This document shows, piece after piece, positions 16,178 through 24,644 of a DNA stretch of 64,000 bases. Where the stretch lies: the NCBI RefSeq assembly GCF_005502435.1, contig NZ_SCOU01000001.1, positions 372,001-436,000 on the forward strand. The letters run 5' to 3'. Made by a program: the position numbers and the translations under genes. Under the pieces are notes generated by a model that saw nothing but the letters and a program-made list of their open reading frames with translations, did no database searches and had not been told where the DNA came from. The DNA comes from Methylobacillus flagellatus (GTDB taxonomy: Bacteria > Pseudomonadota > Gammaproteobacteria > Burkholderiales > Methylophilaceae). The first letter of the stretch is position 1; each line of letters begins with the position of its first letter.

Positions 16178-16489
16178 ATGGAAATCTACCTGATCATCGC
16201 CTTAGCCCTGACCGCCTTGTACTGGATGGATAGCATCGCCAGCCGCGACAATGCCGTGATACTGGGTAAGGAGCTGGCGGCACGCTACAGCCTGCAGCTT
16301 CTGGACGAAACCGTGGCCTGTAACAAACTGCGCCTGGGCCGCAACAGCCGTGGCCATGTACAGCTGCAACGCACCTATCAATTCGAGCTCAGCGCCAACG
16401 GCACGGATCGCATGGCTTGCGAACTGACGCTGCTGGGCCGCCAGCTGCACAGCTGGCACATCCCGCCCTATCTGGAGCAGGTCCACTGA
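16178..16489 (+). CDS. DUF3301 membrane-anchored protein
   Basis: The 103-residue protein starts MEIYLIIALALTALYWMD. It has one N-terminal transmembrane helix and a small soluble domain typical of DUF3301, a family of unknown function in gamma- and betaproteobacteria. ATG 16178 is preferred over the upstream frame, which has no membrane start. Its stop is directly followed by the gluQ start, so the two genes are probably translated from one message. Confidence 0.8.
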   Translation: MEIYLIIALALTALYWMDSIASRDNAVILGKELAARYSLQLLDETVACNKLRLGRNSRGHVQLQRTYQFELSANGTDRMACELTLLGRQLHSWHIPPYLEQVH

Positions 16490-17416
16490 ATGTATCGCGG
16501 CCGCTTTGCACCCTCGCCTAGCGGGCCACTGCATTTCGGCTCGCTGGTGGCCGCCACTGCAAGCTACCTGGAAGCGCGCACGCAGGGCGGCGAGTGGCTG
16601 GTACGCATGGAAGACCTGGACACGCCGCGCGTGGTCAGTGGCGCAGCCGATGAAATCCTGCGCACGCTGGAAGCCTACGGTTTCAGCTGGGATGGTCCTG
16701 TCATGTACCAGAGTCAGCGCAACCACGCCTATCAGGCCGCGCTGGCTGCCTTGCAGGCGCAAGGCCTGGCGTATCCATGCGGCTGTAGCCGTAAAGAGAT
16801 CGCCGACTCCGTCACACTGCATTCAGCGCTTCAAGGTAATTCAGCACTGCAGGGTATAGAAGGTCTGGTCTATCCGGGTACCTGCCGTCACGGCTTGCCT
16901 GCGGGCAAGCAGGCGCGTGCCTGGCGCGTGCTGACCGATAGCCGCGCTATCCAGTTCGTGGACGCAGTTCAGGGCCTGCAGTCGCAGCGACTGGACACGG
17001 CCATCGGCGATTTTGTGCTGAAGCGTGCCGATGGCTTGTATGCCTATCAGCTGGCAGTGGTGGTGGACGACGCAGAACAGCAGATCAGCCATGTGCTGCG
17101 CGGTGCGGACCTGCTGGACTCCACGGCACGCCAGCGTTACCTGCAACAGCTGCTGGGCTTAAGCCAGGTGCACTATGCGCATGTCCCTGTCGCCAGCAAT
17201 GCAGCGGGCGAAAAACTCAGCAAACAGACCCTGGCAAAGCCACTGGACAGCACAAATGCCGGAACCAATCTGTGGCACTGTCTGCGCTTTCTTGGCCAAC
17301 TGGTCCCGCAAGCGCTGCAACGCGCGCCCAGCATGGAATTGTGGCAATGGGCATTGGCACACTGGAAGCTGGAACAAGTGCCTCAGCAACGCAGTATCCG
17401 GGTGGATGCACACTAA
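16490..17416 (+). CDS. gluQ: Glutamyl-Q tRNA(Asp) synthetase
   Basis: GluQ (YadB) activates glutamate and attaches it to queuosine-34 of tRNA-Asp. The 308-residue protein is a truncated glutamyl-tRNA synthetase: catalytic Rossmann domain without an anticodon-binding domain. Visible features are the HIGH-like motif in FAPSPSGPLHFGS, a zinc site with YPCGCSR and the later Cys in GTCRHG, and the KMSKS-like segment EKLSKQ. An 18-bp in-frame duplication (16822-16857) adds a SALQGN repeat between the two zinc motifs. Confidence 0.93.
   Translation: MYRGRFAPSPSGPLHFGSLVAATASYLEARTQGGEWLVRMEDLDTPRVVSGAADEILRTLEAYGFSWDGPVMYQSQRNHAYQAALAALQAQGLAYPCGCSRKEIADSVTLHSALQGNSALQGIEGLVYPGTCRHGLPAGKQARAWRVLTDSRAIQFVDAVQGLQSQRLDTAIGDFVLKRADGLYAYQLAVVVDDAEQQISHVLRGADLLDSTARQRYLQQLLGLSQVHYAHVPVASNAAGEKLSKQTLAKPLDSTNAGTNLWHCLRFLGQLVPQALQRAPSMELWQWALAHWKLEQVPQQRSIRVDAH
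16822..16857 (+). repeat. 18-bp in-frame tandem duplication in gluQ
   Basis: TTCAGCGCTTCAAGGTAA is followed directly by the similar TTCAGCACTGCAGGGTAT. The product carries the doubled peptide SALQGNSALQGI in the zinc-binding insertion. Confidence 0.75.
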
Positions 17417-17451
17417 ATCAGCAGTCAAATGGTTGGCGCGCAATAATCTAG

Positions 17452-17474
17452 TTGAAAACTATTCGTATTTTCAA
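17452..17474. promoter_or_regulatory. Possible Fur-type operator before the siderophore receptor
   Basis: TTGAAAA and TTTTCAA form an inverted repeat around CTATTCGTA, in an AT-rich segment 34 bp before the receptor start. The core AAAACTATTCGTATTTTC resembles Fur boxes. The fit is only moderate. Confidence 0.45.
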
Positions 17475-17507
17475 TAAGATTTACATTTCTTTACACTGAC
17501 AAGAGAT

Positions 17508-19745
17508 GTGATCGTGCCTAGGCCACCATTCAAACTACTTCCTGTTGCCGCTCTGATGAGCGGCATGTTCATTTATAGCCCCTTACTCAGTGCGGAAGAG
17601 AAGCCTGCAGCCGAGACCAAAGCGGGGACGGCCAGAACGGACACGGACAGCAAGGCAGCGGCCAAAGCAGCAGCGCCGCTGACCCTGCCCCAGGTGGACG
17701 TGGTCGGCGATCAGTACAAGATCACCGATGGTTACGCCACGCGCTCCAGCAGCACCGCCACCAAAACCGATACCCCGCTCATCGACACCCCGCAATCCAT
17801 CAGCGTGATCACCCAGGATGTCATCAAGGACCAGTCCATACAGAGCGTCAGCGAAGCAGTACGCTATGTGCCCGGAGTGACGGCAGCGCAGGGCGAAGGC
17901 AATCGTGATGCACTGATCTTGCGCGGCAACGCCACCACCGGCGACCTGTTCGTGGACGGCATACGCGATGACGTGCAGACCTACCGCGACTTTTACAACA
18001 CCGAGCGCATCGAAGTGCTGAAAGGCCCGAACGGCATGATCTTTGGTCGTGGTGGCGCGGGTGGCGTGATCAACCGCGTGACCAAAGAAGCAGGCTGGGA
18101 CCCGATACGCGAGCTGTCGGTGAGCTATGGCGCCTACAACCAGAAGCGTACCAGCATCGATTTCAACGAAGCCATCAGCGACGATGTGGCTTTCCGTATC
18201 AACGGCGTGTATGAAAACTCGGACAGTTACCGGGACGGCGTCAATCTGGAGCGCTATGGCATCAACCCTACCCTGACCATCAAGGCCACGGAGCGCACCA
18301 AGATCGTCATCGGTGCCGAATACTTCAAGGACGACCGCGTGGCTGACCGCGGCGTGCCGTCCGTGAACGGTGCTGGCAACAATGCACAGGGCAACCGTCC
18401 GTTCCGCATCGGCGACACCGACACCTTCTATGGCAACGCCAGACTGAGCCCGACCGAGACCGAGACCAACGCATTCAATGCCATGATCGAGCACGTGTTC
18501 GACAACGGCACCATCCTGCGTAACCGCACGCGCTATGCCGACTACGACAAGTTCTACCAGAACGTATTCGCCCGCAGCGCCATCAACAACGCAGGTCAAG
18601 TGCAATTCGGCGCCTACCGCGACGAGACCGAACGCGAGAACCTGATCAACCAGACCGACCTGATCTTCTCTGCACACACCGGCAAGATCGAACACAAGCT
18701 GCTGGTGGGCATGGAACTGGGCCGTCAGGACACCGATAACCGCCGCTTCTCGCCGAATGCCGCCAATGACAATCTGCCGGGTTCGTTCACCTCGCCTACC
18801 TTCAGTGGCCCGATCAGTCTCAACAATCTGCGCATCAACCGCAGCAGCCAGGCGGACATCCTGGGCCTGTATGTGCAGGACCAGATCATTCTGTCACCCA
18901 AATGGCAGGCCATCGTCGGCCTGCGCTATGACCAGTTCGATGTGAAACACACCGACCTGACCAAAGCCAACGGTGACCCGACCCGCAAGTTCGACAGCAA
19001 TGACGACCTGATCTCGCCACGCGCCGGCCTGATCTTCAAGCCCATGCAGAACACCTCGGTGTATGCCAACTACAGCCAGTCTTACGTACCACGCTCTGGC
19101 GACCAGTTAAGCGGCCTGACCTTTGCCAACAGCACGTTCGACCCGGAAAAGTTCATCAACCAGGAAGTGGGCGTGAAGTGGGACATACGCCCTGACCTGT
19201 CGCTGACAGCCGCCCTGTTCAAGCTGGATCGTGAAAAGATCGCCGCGGCTGACCCCAACAATCCGGGCCAGACCATCCTGCTGGACGGCCAGCAGACCAA
19301 GGGCCTGGAACTGGGCCTGGCTGGCCGCGTGACCAGCAAATGGAGCGTGTTCGGTGGCATCACCCTGCAGGACGGCGAGATCACCAAGCAACAAGGCACA
19401 GGCGCCGGGGCCATCCTCAAGGGCGCCGAGCTGCAACTGACCCCAGACCGCATGTTCTCGCTATGGAACCGCTACGATTTCAACGAGACCTGGGGCGCCG
19501 CCATCGGTGTGATCAGCACTTCAGACCGTTTCGCCGCGACGCCGACCGCCAGCCAGAGCACCGTGCTGCCAGGCTACACGCGCTACGATGCGGCGATCTT
19601 CGCCAAGATCAATCCCAGGATGCGCTTGCAGCTCAACATCGAGAACCTGACCAACAAGGAATACGCGCTGTATTCCCACAATAACAACAACATCACCCCA
19701 GGCTCACCGATCACGGCGCGCGCCACCCTGATCGTCAACTTCTGA
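17508..19745 (+). CDS. TonB-dependent siderophore receptor (catecholate-type, Fiu-like)
   Basis: The 745-residue outer-membrane receptor imports a ferric chelate using TonB energy. It starts at GTG 17508, has a signal peptide ending near LLSAEE, a plug domain (about residues 85-200, with DTPQSISVITQDVIKDQ and GGAGGVINRVTKE), and a 22-strand barrel ending with LIVNF, whose terminal Phe is the usual barrel signal. There is no N-terminal signalling domain, so control is more likely by iron and Fur than by a sigma/anti-sigma pair. The siderophore cannot be determined; overall similarity is to Fiu-like catecholate receptors. Confidence 0.92.
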   Translation: MIVPRPPFKLLPVAALMSGMFIYSPLLSAEEKPAAETKAGTARTDTDSKAAAKAAAPLTLPQVDVVGDQYKITDGYATRSSSTATKTDTPLIDTPQSISVITQDVIKDQSIQSVSEAVRYVPGVTAAQGEGNRDALILRGNATTGDLFVDGIRDDVQTYRDFYNTERIEVLKGPNGMIFGRGGAGGVINRVTKEAGWDPIRELSVSYGAYNQKRTSIDFNEAISDDVAFRINGVYENSDSYRDGVNLERYGINPTLTIKATERTKIVIGAEYFKDDRVADRGVPSVNGAGNNAQGNRPFRIGDTDTFYGNARLSPTETETNAFNAMIEHVFDNGTILRNRTRYADYDKFYQNVFARSAINNAGQVQFGAYRDETERENLINQTDLIFSAHTGKIEHKLLVGMELGRQDTDNRRFSPNAANDNLPGSFTSPTFSGPISLNNLRINRSSQADILGLYVQDQIILSPKWQAIVGLRYDQFDVKHTDLTKANGDPTRKFDSNDDLISPRAGLIFKPMQNTSVYANYSQSYVPRSGDQLSGLTFANSTFDPEKFINQEVGVKWDIRPDLSLTAALFKLDREKIAAADPNNPGQTILLDGQQTKGLELGLAGRVTSKWSVFGGITLQDGEITKQQGTGAGAILKGAELQLTPDRMFSLWNRYDFNETWGAAIGVISTSDRFAATPTASQSTVLPGYTRYDAAIFAKINPRMRLQLNIENLTNKEYALYSHNNNNITPGSPITARATLIVNF

Positions 19746-19769
19746 TCGTCACGCTCAGATCGTCACATT
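19728..19769. repeat. 14-bp tandem repeat over the receptor stop codon
   Basis: Three units of the form CTGATCGTCA-N4 run from 19728 to 19769. The first encodes the last barrel strand and the next contains the stop, so the gene end has been duplicated outward. Confidence 0.75.
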
Positions 19770-19811
19770 AGATCGCTCGCCGCGCTGAAACTCGCAGTGA
19801 TGCATCCCGGC

Positions 19812-19842
19812 AAAAGCACAGCCTAGCGGCTGTGCTTTTTTT
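19812..19842 (+). terminator. Rho-independent terminator after the siderophore receptor
   Basis: AAAAGCACAGCC (19812-19823) pairs with GGCTGTGCTTTT (19828-19839) around a TAGC loop, followed by further T residues. Confidence 0.9.
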
Positions 19843-19958
19843 ATGTCCATCTTTCCTTGCGTGTCCATACTTTCGACGTTCATCTTGCATCCCCGTCACT
19901 TTTGGCCGTGCTGTGCGGCTGGCGATGCTATGATTTCGTTTTTTCCTCGCCCCGCCTC

Positions 19959-20837
19959 ATGAACCGCATCGACCAACTGCAACGCTTTGTGTTTGAACAT
20001 ACCCCGATCCGGGGCAACCTGGTGCATCTGGACCAGACGATACAACATGCACTGCAACACCATGAATACCCTGCCGTGTTAAGAAGAACCATCAGCGAAC
20101 TGATGGCCGCTGGCGCCCTGCTGGCCGCCACACTCAAGATGCAAGGTGCTTTGGTGCTGCAGATCCAGGGCAGTGGGCCGTTGAAGCTGCTGGTGGTGGA
20201 GTGCAATGCAGACCTCAGCATGCGCGCCACGGCAAAATGGACAGAAGCCCTGCCTGACGACGCGGATTTTCGCAGCCTGATCGGCAATGGGCATTTCGTG
20301 ATCACGCTGGACCCCAAGGATGGCAGCCAGAGTTATCAAGGCATCGTGCCGCTGGAAGGTGACAGCGTGAGCACCATGCTGGAACACTACATGCAGCGCT
20401 CCGAACAGATCGATACGCGCATCTGGCTGACCGCAGACACCCATAGCGCCGCCGGCATGCTGCTGCAAAAGCTGCCGGATCAGCCGGAACAGGATCTGGA
20501 CGCCTGGCAGCGCATCACCGTGCTGGCCGACAGTGCCACCGCCACCGAGTTGCTGACCCTGCCCGCCACCACCCTGCTGCATCGTCTGTTCCATCAGGAA
20601 ACCGTGCGCTTGTTCGATACGCAAGCCGTCAGCTTCCAGTGCAGCTGCTCGCGTGACAGCGTAGGCGACATGCTGCGCATGCTGGGTCAGGACGAGATCG
20701 CCTCCATCCTCAGCGAGCAGGAGCGCATCGAGATCCATTGTGATTTCTGCAATGCGCGTTATGAGTTCGATGCGGTCGATGCCGGGCAACTATTCGTGCC
20801 CAAAGGCGTCATAGCTTCCAGTAGCGGGCTGCACTGA
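19959..20837 (+). CDS. hslO: Redox-regulated chaperonin Hsp33
   Basis: Hsp33 is a cytoplasmic holdase switched on by oxidation, when it loses zinc and forms disulfides. The 292-residue product starts MNRIDQLQRFVFE at 19959. The C-terminal zinc centre is visible as QCSCSRDSVGDML followed by HCDFCNARYEF, giving the CXC and CXXC pairs. The open frame upstream of 19959 lies over the promoter region and is not supported. It is followed at once by a DUF2062 gene. Confidence 0.96.
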   Translation: MNRIDQLQRFVFEHTPIRGNLVHLDQTIQHALQHHEYPAVLRRTISELMAAGALLAATLKMQGALVLQIQGSGPLKLLVVECNADLSMRATAKWTEALPDDADFRSLIGNGHFVITLDPKDGSQSYQGIVPLEGDSVSTMLEHYMQRSEQIDTRIWLTADTHSAAGMLLQKLPDQPEQDLDAWQRITVLADSATATELLTLPATTLLHRLFHQETVRLFDTQAVSFQCSCSRDSVGDMLRMLGQDEIASILSEQERIEIHCDFCNARYEFDAVDAGQLFVPKGVIASSSGLH

Positions 20838-20871
20838 ACGCCCAGGCCACGCACCAGTCCAGATACCCATT

Positions 20872-20931
20872 TTGAAATCGCCCAACTTCAAATCACCCGT
20901 GTTTAAATCACCCATCTTCAAATCAATAGCG
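20872..20931 (+). repeat. 15-bp tandem repeat, four copies, at the 5' end of the DUF2062 gene
   Basis: The units TTGAAATCGCCCAAC, TTCAAATCACCCGTG, TTTAAATCACCCATC and TTCAAATCAATAGCG follow directly and in frame. Confidence 0.88.
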
Positions 20932-21504
20932 CGCTGGCTGCCCAAGCGCAGCGAGATCCTTGAATCGCGCTGGCTCAAATCGCACCGCCACCTGCTGCAG
21001 GACAGGCGTTTGTGGCGCTTCGAGCGCCACTCGGTGGCCAAAGCCGCTGCGATCGGGGTGTTCATCGGCTTCATGATCCCGATCGCGCAGTTCATCGCTG
21101 CGGCGGCCACCGCGGTAGCCATGCGCGCCAATATCAGCATCGCCATGGCGGGCACGCTAGTCACCAACCCGCTGACCTTTCCGCCTGTTTACTGGCTGGC
21201 CTATAAAGTCGGTCTTTGGGTGCATGGCGGAAAACCACAGGTGGCAGAACCGGATGTGCTGTCACACACCCTGGATGAGGCGCTGGTCGAAACCACCGGC
21301 AAAATGATATCCAGCATGGAGTGGCTGCATCAAGCCATGGACTGGCTACAAGGGGCCGGCTTGCCGCTGGTGACCGGACTGGCCATCTTCGCCGTGGTGG
21401 GTGCCATCAGTGCCTATGTGCTGGTGCAACTCGGCTGGCATCTACGTATGCAGCTGCGCGGCATGGCACGCAGGAACCGCGTACAGAACCGAACGCCACC
21501 ATGA
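20872..21504 (+). CDS. DUF2062 membrane protein with a repeat-derived N-terminus
   Basis: The protein belongs to DUF2062, small inner-membrane proteins of unknown function. The conserved part begins around SVAKAAAIGVFIGFMIPIAQF and TNPLTFPPVYWLAYKVG, with a C-terminal transmembrane helix. The N-terminus is unusual: four in-frame 15-bp units (20872-20931) encode KSPNFKSPVFKSPIFKS. The start is therefore uncertain. TTG 20872 opens the frame and GTG 20899 is an alternative inside the repeat. No better ATG exists upstream. Confidence 0.8.
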   Translation: MKSPNFKSPVFKSPIFKSIARWLPKRSEILESRWLKSHRHLLQDRRLWRFERHSVAKAAAIGVFIGFMIPIAQFIAAAATAVAMRANISIAMAGTLVTNPLTFPPVYWLAYKVGLWVHGGKPQVAEPDVLSHTLDEALVETTGKMISSMEWLHQAMDWLQGAGLPLVTGLAIFAVVGAISAYVLVQLGWHLRMQLRGMARRNRVQNRTPP

Positions 21505-21553
21505 TGTCCCGCAAGCCTGGCCTGGCGCTGTAAGCCAGCGCGTTGGTATCGGC

Positions 21554-22324
21554 TTAACTCGCTTGCTGCCGCACACGCTCGAACAGACAGATCGCCGTCG
21601 CTGCCGCTGCATTGAGAGACTCGATGCGACCCGGCATGGGGATGCTCACCCTGACACTGGCACAAGCCATCAAGGCAGGGCTCAGGCCTTTGCCCTCGTT
21701 ACCAACCAGAAAAGCACTCGGCTGCCTCAAGTCCAGCGTGTATAGCGCAGCCCCATGCGGACTGGTGGCCAGCACCTGGCCGTTGAACGCTGTCGCCAGT
21801 GCGCACAAGTCTGCACGCTCCAGCAGGGGCAGCAGAAAATGCGCGCCTTGCCCGCCACGCAGCACTTTGGCCGACCACACATCGGCACAGGCGGCCGACA
21901 GGTAAACGGCGTCCACGCCCGCTGCAGCGGCCGAGCGTAGAATGGCACCCAGATTACCCGGGTCTTGTATGTCTTCCAGCAACAGTGCGAACACGGGTTC
22001 AGCTGGCACCGGCAGACGCGGTGTGACCGCCAGCGCGAGGATACCGGTCGGCGTGGCCACCGGTGACAGCTCGGCGAACAAACCGGGCGGCAAATGCAGC
22101 TGCTCGACAGCCGGATTGGCGTTCAGGGTATGTTGCGCATCCTCACTGCAGGCACCATCCGCGACGATGAGCAACTCTGGAACACCCCCCTCGGCGACAT
22201 AGGCATCGATGAGGTGGGCGCCATCCAGCAGGATACGGTCCTGCTCACGCCGGGCACGCGGCTGCTCCACCATCTTTTTCAGCTGCTTGAACTGCGGATT
22301 GTCGCGCGAAGTGATCTGTTTCAT
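21554..22324 (-). CDS. TrmH-family (SpoU) RNA 2'-O-methyltransferase
   Basis: The 256-residue protein is a SPOUT-class methyltransferase. The N-terminal substrate-binding domain (about residues 1-95) has the DGAHLIDAY segment. The three SpoU motifs follow: LEDIQDPGNLGAILRSA, FLVGNEGKGL and IPMPGRIESLNAAAA. It probably methylates a ribose in rRNA or tRNA, but the site cannot be assigned from sequence. Its minus-strand orientation makes it convergent with the DUF2062 gene and divergent from the gene at 22528. Confidence 0.9.
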   Translation of the reverse strand: MKQITSRDNPQFKQLKKMVEQPRARREQDRILLDGAHLIDAYVAEGGVPELLIVADGACSEDAQHTLNANPAVEQLHLPPGLFAELSPVATPTGILALAVTPRLPVPAEPVFALLLEDIQDPGNLGAILRSAAAAGVDAVYLSAACADVWSAKVLRGGQGAHFLLPLLERADLCALATAFNGQVLATSPHGAALYTLDLRQPSAFLVGNEGKGLSPALMACASVRVSIPMPGRIESLNAAAATAICLFERVRQQAS

Positions 22325-22527
22325 GGCGTCATATTGTCTGGCAGATAGCCCTACAGTTTAGCCCAAGCGTACTACGCTCACCAAACCCGGTGTATGCCTG
22401 ACGTGCACTGCTGCCCAAGCATGATAAATTCAGGTGATATGGCTGGAATTTGGCTAGAATTTGACTTGCTGGCAAGCGGTTGCCTGCCTGAGCTCATTGA
22501 TAAATTGCGATCGATATAAGGATACCC

Positions 22528-22923
22528 ATGTTCCTCACCCTGTTGCTGGTCACCTTGCTGGTTGCCGCCGGTATCTCCTATCTGGTGGTGCGCCTGTTCG
22601 GTGCCTCCTGGGGCAGCATCCTCAGCCGCATCATAGACGACGCCATCAGCGATGCCTGGCTCAAGTACCTGAAATTCGCCGTCATCATCATCGGCATCTC
22701 CTCCGGGGTGCGTATCCATGAGCTGGAGAAGTACATCACGCCAGCGCGCTGGGACAAGAACGCCGAACTGATCAAGCTGACCAGCGAGCGCTGGATCATC
22801 GAGGTCTATCGTACCGTGATCGACACCCTGCAAGGCATCGCCTGGCTGCTGCTGGTGTTCTTCGTTTTTGCATTGATCGCCTATGTGATCGTGCGTTTCA
22901 CCGAACAACGCCGCGCACCTTGA
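22528..22923 (+). CDS. Conserved hypothetical membrane protein
   Basis: I do not recognise this family. The 131-residue protein has an N-terminal transmembrane helix (about 3-24), a second hydrophobic stretch (about 48-60), and a third helix (about 101-122), with a basic C-terminal tail. The middle part is charged and includes the segment HELEKYITPARWDKN. A GATATAAGGATACCC leader with AAGGA precedes ATG 22528. It lies upstream of the dioxygenase and pseudouridine synthase genes, possibly in one transcript. Confidence 0.75.
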   Translation: MFLTLLLVTLLVAAGISYLVVRLFGASWGSILSRIIDDAISDAWLKYLKFAVIIIGISSGVRIHELEKYITPARWDKNAELIKLTSERWIIEVYRTVIDTLQGIAWLLLVFFVFALIAYVIVRFTEQRRAP

Positions 22924-22953
22924 CGCTGTTCGTTCCTTACATTGCAGGCCCGC

Positions 22954-23715
22954 ATGGGCATGGACACCTTTTTGACTGATACACCCGCACTACCACCCAA
23001 CCCGCATGCAGATTCACTGCAGGCGCTCAACCAGCATATCCTCGATACCGGCTTTGCATTCGTGCCCGGCTGGCAGATGCGTGACTGGCTGGCGCCGGAG
23101 CAACTGACCGACTGGCCACAGTTCTCGGCCAGCTGGGACGACATGCCGCATGACACCTACATGGCCGATGGTGGCCGCTACCGGCGACGGCGGCATGCCA
23201 CGCTGAGCGCCACGGCGCATGGCATCCAGCTCGAGCCCCATCAGCCGCATTACCAGAGCCTGGACTACAACCCGCTCAACGGCGGTGTGGCACGCCATTT
23301 CGCAGCCGTGCCCACGGAAGTCGCCAGCGGCAACACCATGCAGCAGGTGCTGACCTTCTGCCATCAGTTGTTCAGCCAGCTGGGCCAGCATACGGACTGG
23401 CATATCGAGGTGCATCAGTTCCGCATCGAGCCACGCCCGCAGGAGCTGGGCAAGCCCACACCCGAAGGCATACACCGCGATGGCGTGGATTATGTGCTGG
23501 TGATGATGGTGCAGCGTCGCAACGTCTCCAGCGGCACCACCACCATGCATGACATGCAGCTGCGCGAACTGGACAGTTTCACCCTCACCTCACCACTGGA
23601 TTGTGCCATCGTCGATGACACGCGCTGTCTGCATGGTGTCACCCCGGTTGAAGTCACCGACCCCGCACAGCCCGCTTACCGCGACGTGCTGGTAGTGACC
23701 TTCCGCAAGCGCTGA
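22954..23715 (+). CDS. 2-oxoglutarate/Fe(II)-dependent dioxygenase family protein
   Basis: The 253-residue protein fits the 2OG-Fe dioxygenase family that includes isoleucine and other free-amino-acid hydroxylases of the IDO/BsmA type. The iron triad can be placed at His174 and Asp176 (GIHRDGVDY) and His227 (TRCLHGV). A downstream Arg in the last strand (YRDVLVVTFRKR) probably binds 2-oxoglutarate. Start ATG 22954 or 22960 is likely. The substrate is unknown; a hydrophobic amino acid is a family-based guess. Confidence 0.8.
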   Translation: MGMDTFLTDTPALPPNPHADSLQALNQHILDTGFAFVPGWQMRDWLAPEQLTDWPQFSASWDDMPHDTYMADGGRYRRRRHATLSATAHGIQLEPHQPHYQSLDYNPLNGGVARHFAAVPTEVASGNTMQQVLTFCHQLFSQLGQHTDWHIEVHQFRIEPRPQELGKPTPEGIHRDGVDYVLVMMVQRRNVSSGTTTMHDMQLRELDSFTLTSPLDCAIVDDTRCLHGVTPVEVTDPAQPAYRDVLVVTFRKR

Positions 23716-23723
23716 GGCTCGCC

Positions 23724-24455
23724 ATGGCAAAACCACTCACCCTGGAAAAGATGCTGCACGTGCAGGGCTTTGGCGCGCGCAAGCTGTGCCGCATTCTCAT
23801 CCATCAAGGCGAGGTCAGCGTCAACGGCCAGATCTGCGACGACCCGGATGCGGTGTTCGACCTTAAGGATCTGCATTTCACCGTCGCGGGGGCAGACTGG
23901 CAATACCGCGAAAAAAGTTATTTGATGCTCAACAAGCCAGCCAACTACGAATGCTCGCACAAGCCGCAACACCACCCCAGCGTGTACAGCCTGCTGCCGC
24001 ACCCGCTGGTCGCACGCGATGTGCAATGCATAGGCCGACTGGATGAAGACACCACCGGCCTGATCCTGCTGTCCGATGACGGCCAGTTCATCCACCGCAT
24101 GAGCTCGCCCAAATGGAAGGTGCCCAAAGTGTATGCAGTCACCACCAAACATGCGGTCGATGACCATCAGATCAATGCCTTGCTGCAAGGTGTGAAACTG
24201 CTGGATGAAGAAGAGACCATCGCGGCTATGGCCTGCGAGCGCATCACCGAGCGCCTGATCCACCTCACGCTGGGCGAAGGCAAATACCATCAGGTGAAGC
24301 GCATGCTGGCCGCCGTGAGCAACCGCGTGGAAGCCCTGCATCGCATCAGGATAGGCCAGCTGGCATTGCCGGACGACCTGAAGCTGGGGGAATGGCGCTG
24401 GCTAGATGCGAACATGCTGGCCCAGCTCGCACCTGCCGATAAGCCCGCTGTTTAA
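23724..24455 (+). CDS. Pseudouridine synthase, RsuA family
   Basis: This 243-residue enzyme isomerises a uridine in rRNA to pseudouridine. It has an N-terminal S4 RNA-binding domain (LEKMLHVQGFGARKLCR) and the RsuA/RluB catalytic motif GRLDEDTTG with the catalytic Asp107. Its length and single S4 domain fit RsuA (16S rRNA U516), but RluE/RluF-type members cannot be excluded. It starts 8 bp after the dioxygenase gene, suggesting co-transcription. It is convergent with the caspase operon. Confidence 0.88.
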   Translation: MAKPLTLEKMLHVQGFGARKLCRILIHQGEVSVNGQICDDPDAVFDLKDLHFTVAGADWQYREKSYLMLNKPANYECSHKPQHHPSVYSLLPHPLVARDVQCIGRLDEDTTGLILLSDDGQFIHRMSSPKWKVPKVYAVTTKHAVDDHQINALLQGVKLLDEEETIAAMACERITERLIHLTLGEGKYHQVKRMLAAVSNRVEALHRIRIGQLALPDDLKLGEWRWLDANMLAQLAPADKPAV

Positions 24456-24473
24456 GAGCGGTTTATCAGCGCT

Positions 24474-24599
24474 TCAGGACAGGTAGATACTGATCAGCAG
24501 CAAGGCCAGCACCACCAACTGGGCCATCGCGATGTAATACAAGGCCCGATAAAACCATAGCCGGTGCTCGGGCTTTTTCAACCAGTCATCAATCCGCAT
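24474..24599 (-). CDS. 41-residue single-span membrane protein
   Basis: A short open frame runs from ATG 24599 to TGA 24474. The product starts MRIDDWLKKPEHRLWFYRA and then has one hydrophobic helix of about 20 residues (ALYYIAMAQLVVLALLLIS) before a short end. The charged start followed by a single helix is typical of real small membrane proteins, not of a chance frame. It lies 45 bp after the caspase gene on the same strand and could be the last gene of that operon. No function is known. Confidence 0.65.
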   Translation of the reverse strand: MRIDDWLKKPEHRLWFYRALYYIAMAQLVVLALLLISIYLS

Positions 24600-24644
24600 G
24601 ACGCAAATATCCCCAGAAAATACCCCAAGGCTAGCAAACCCGTT

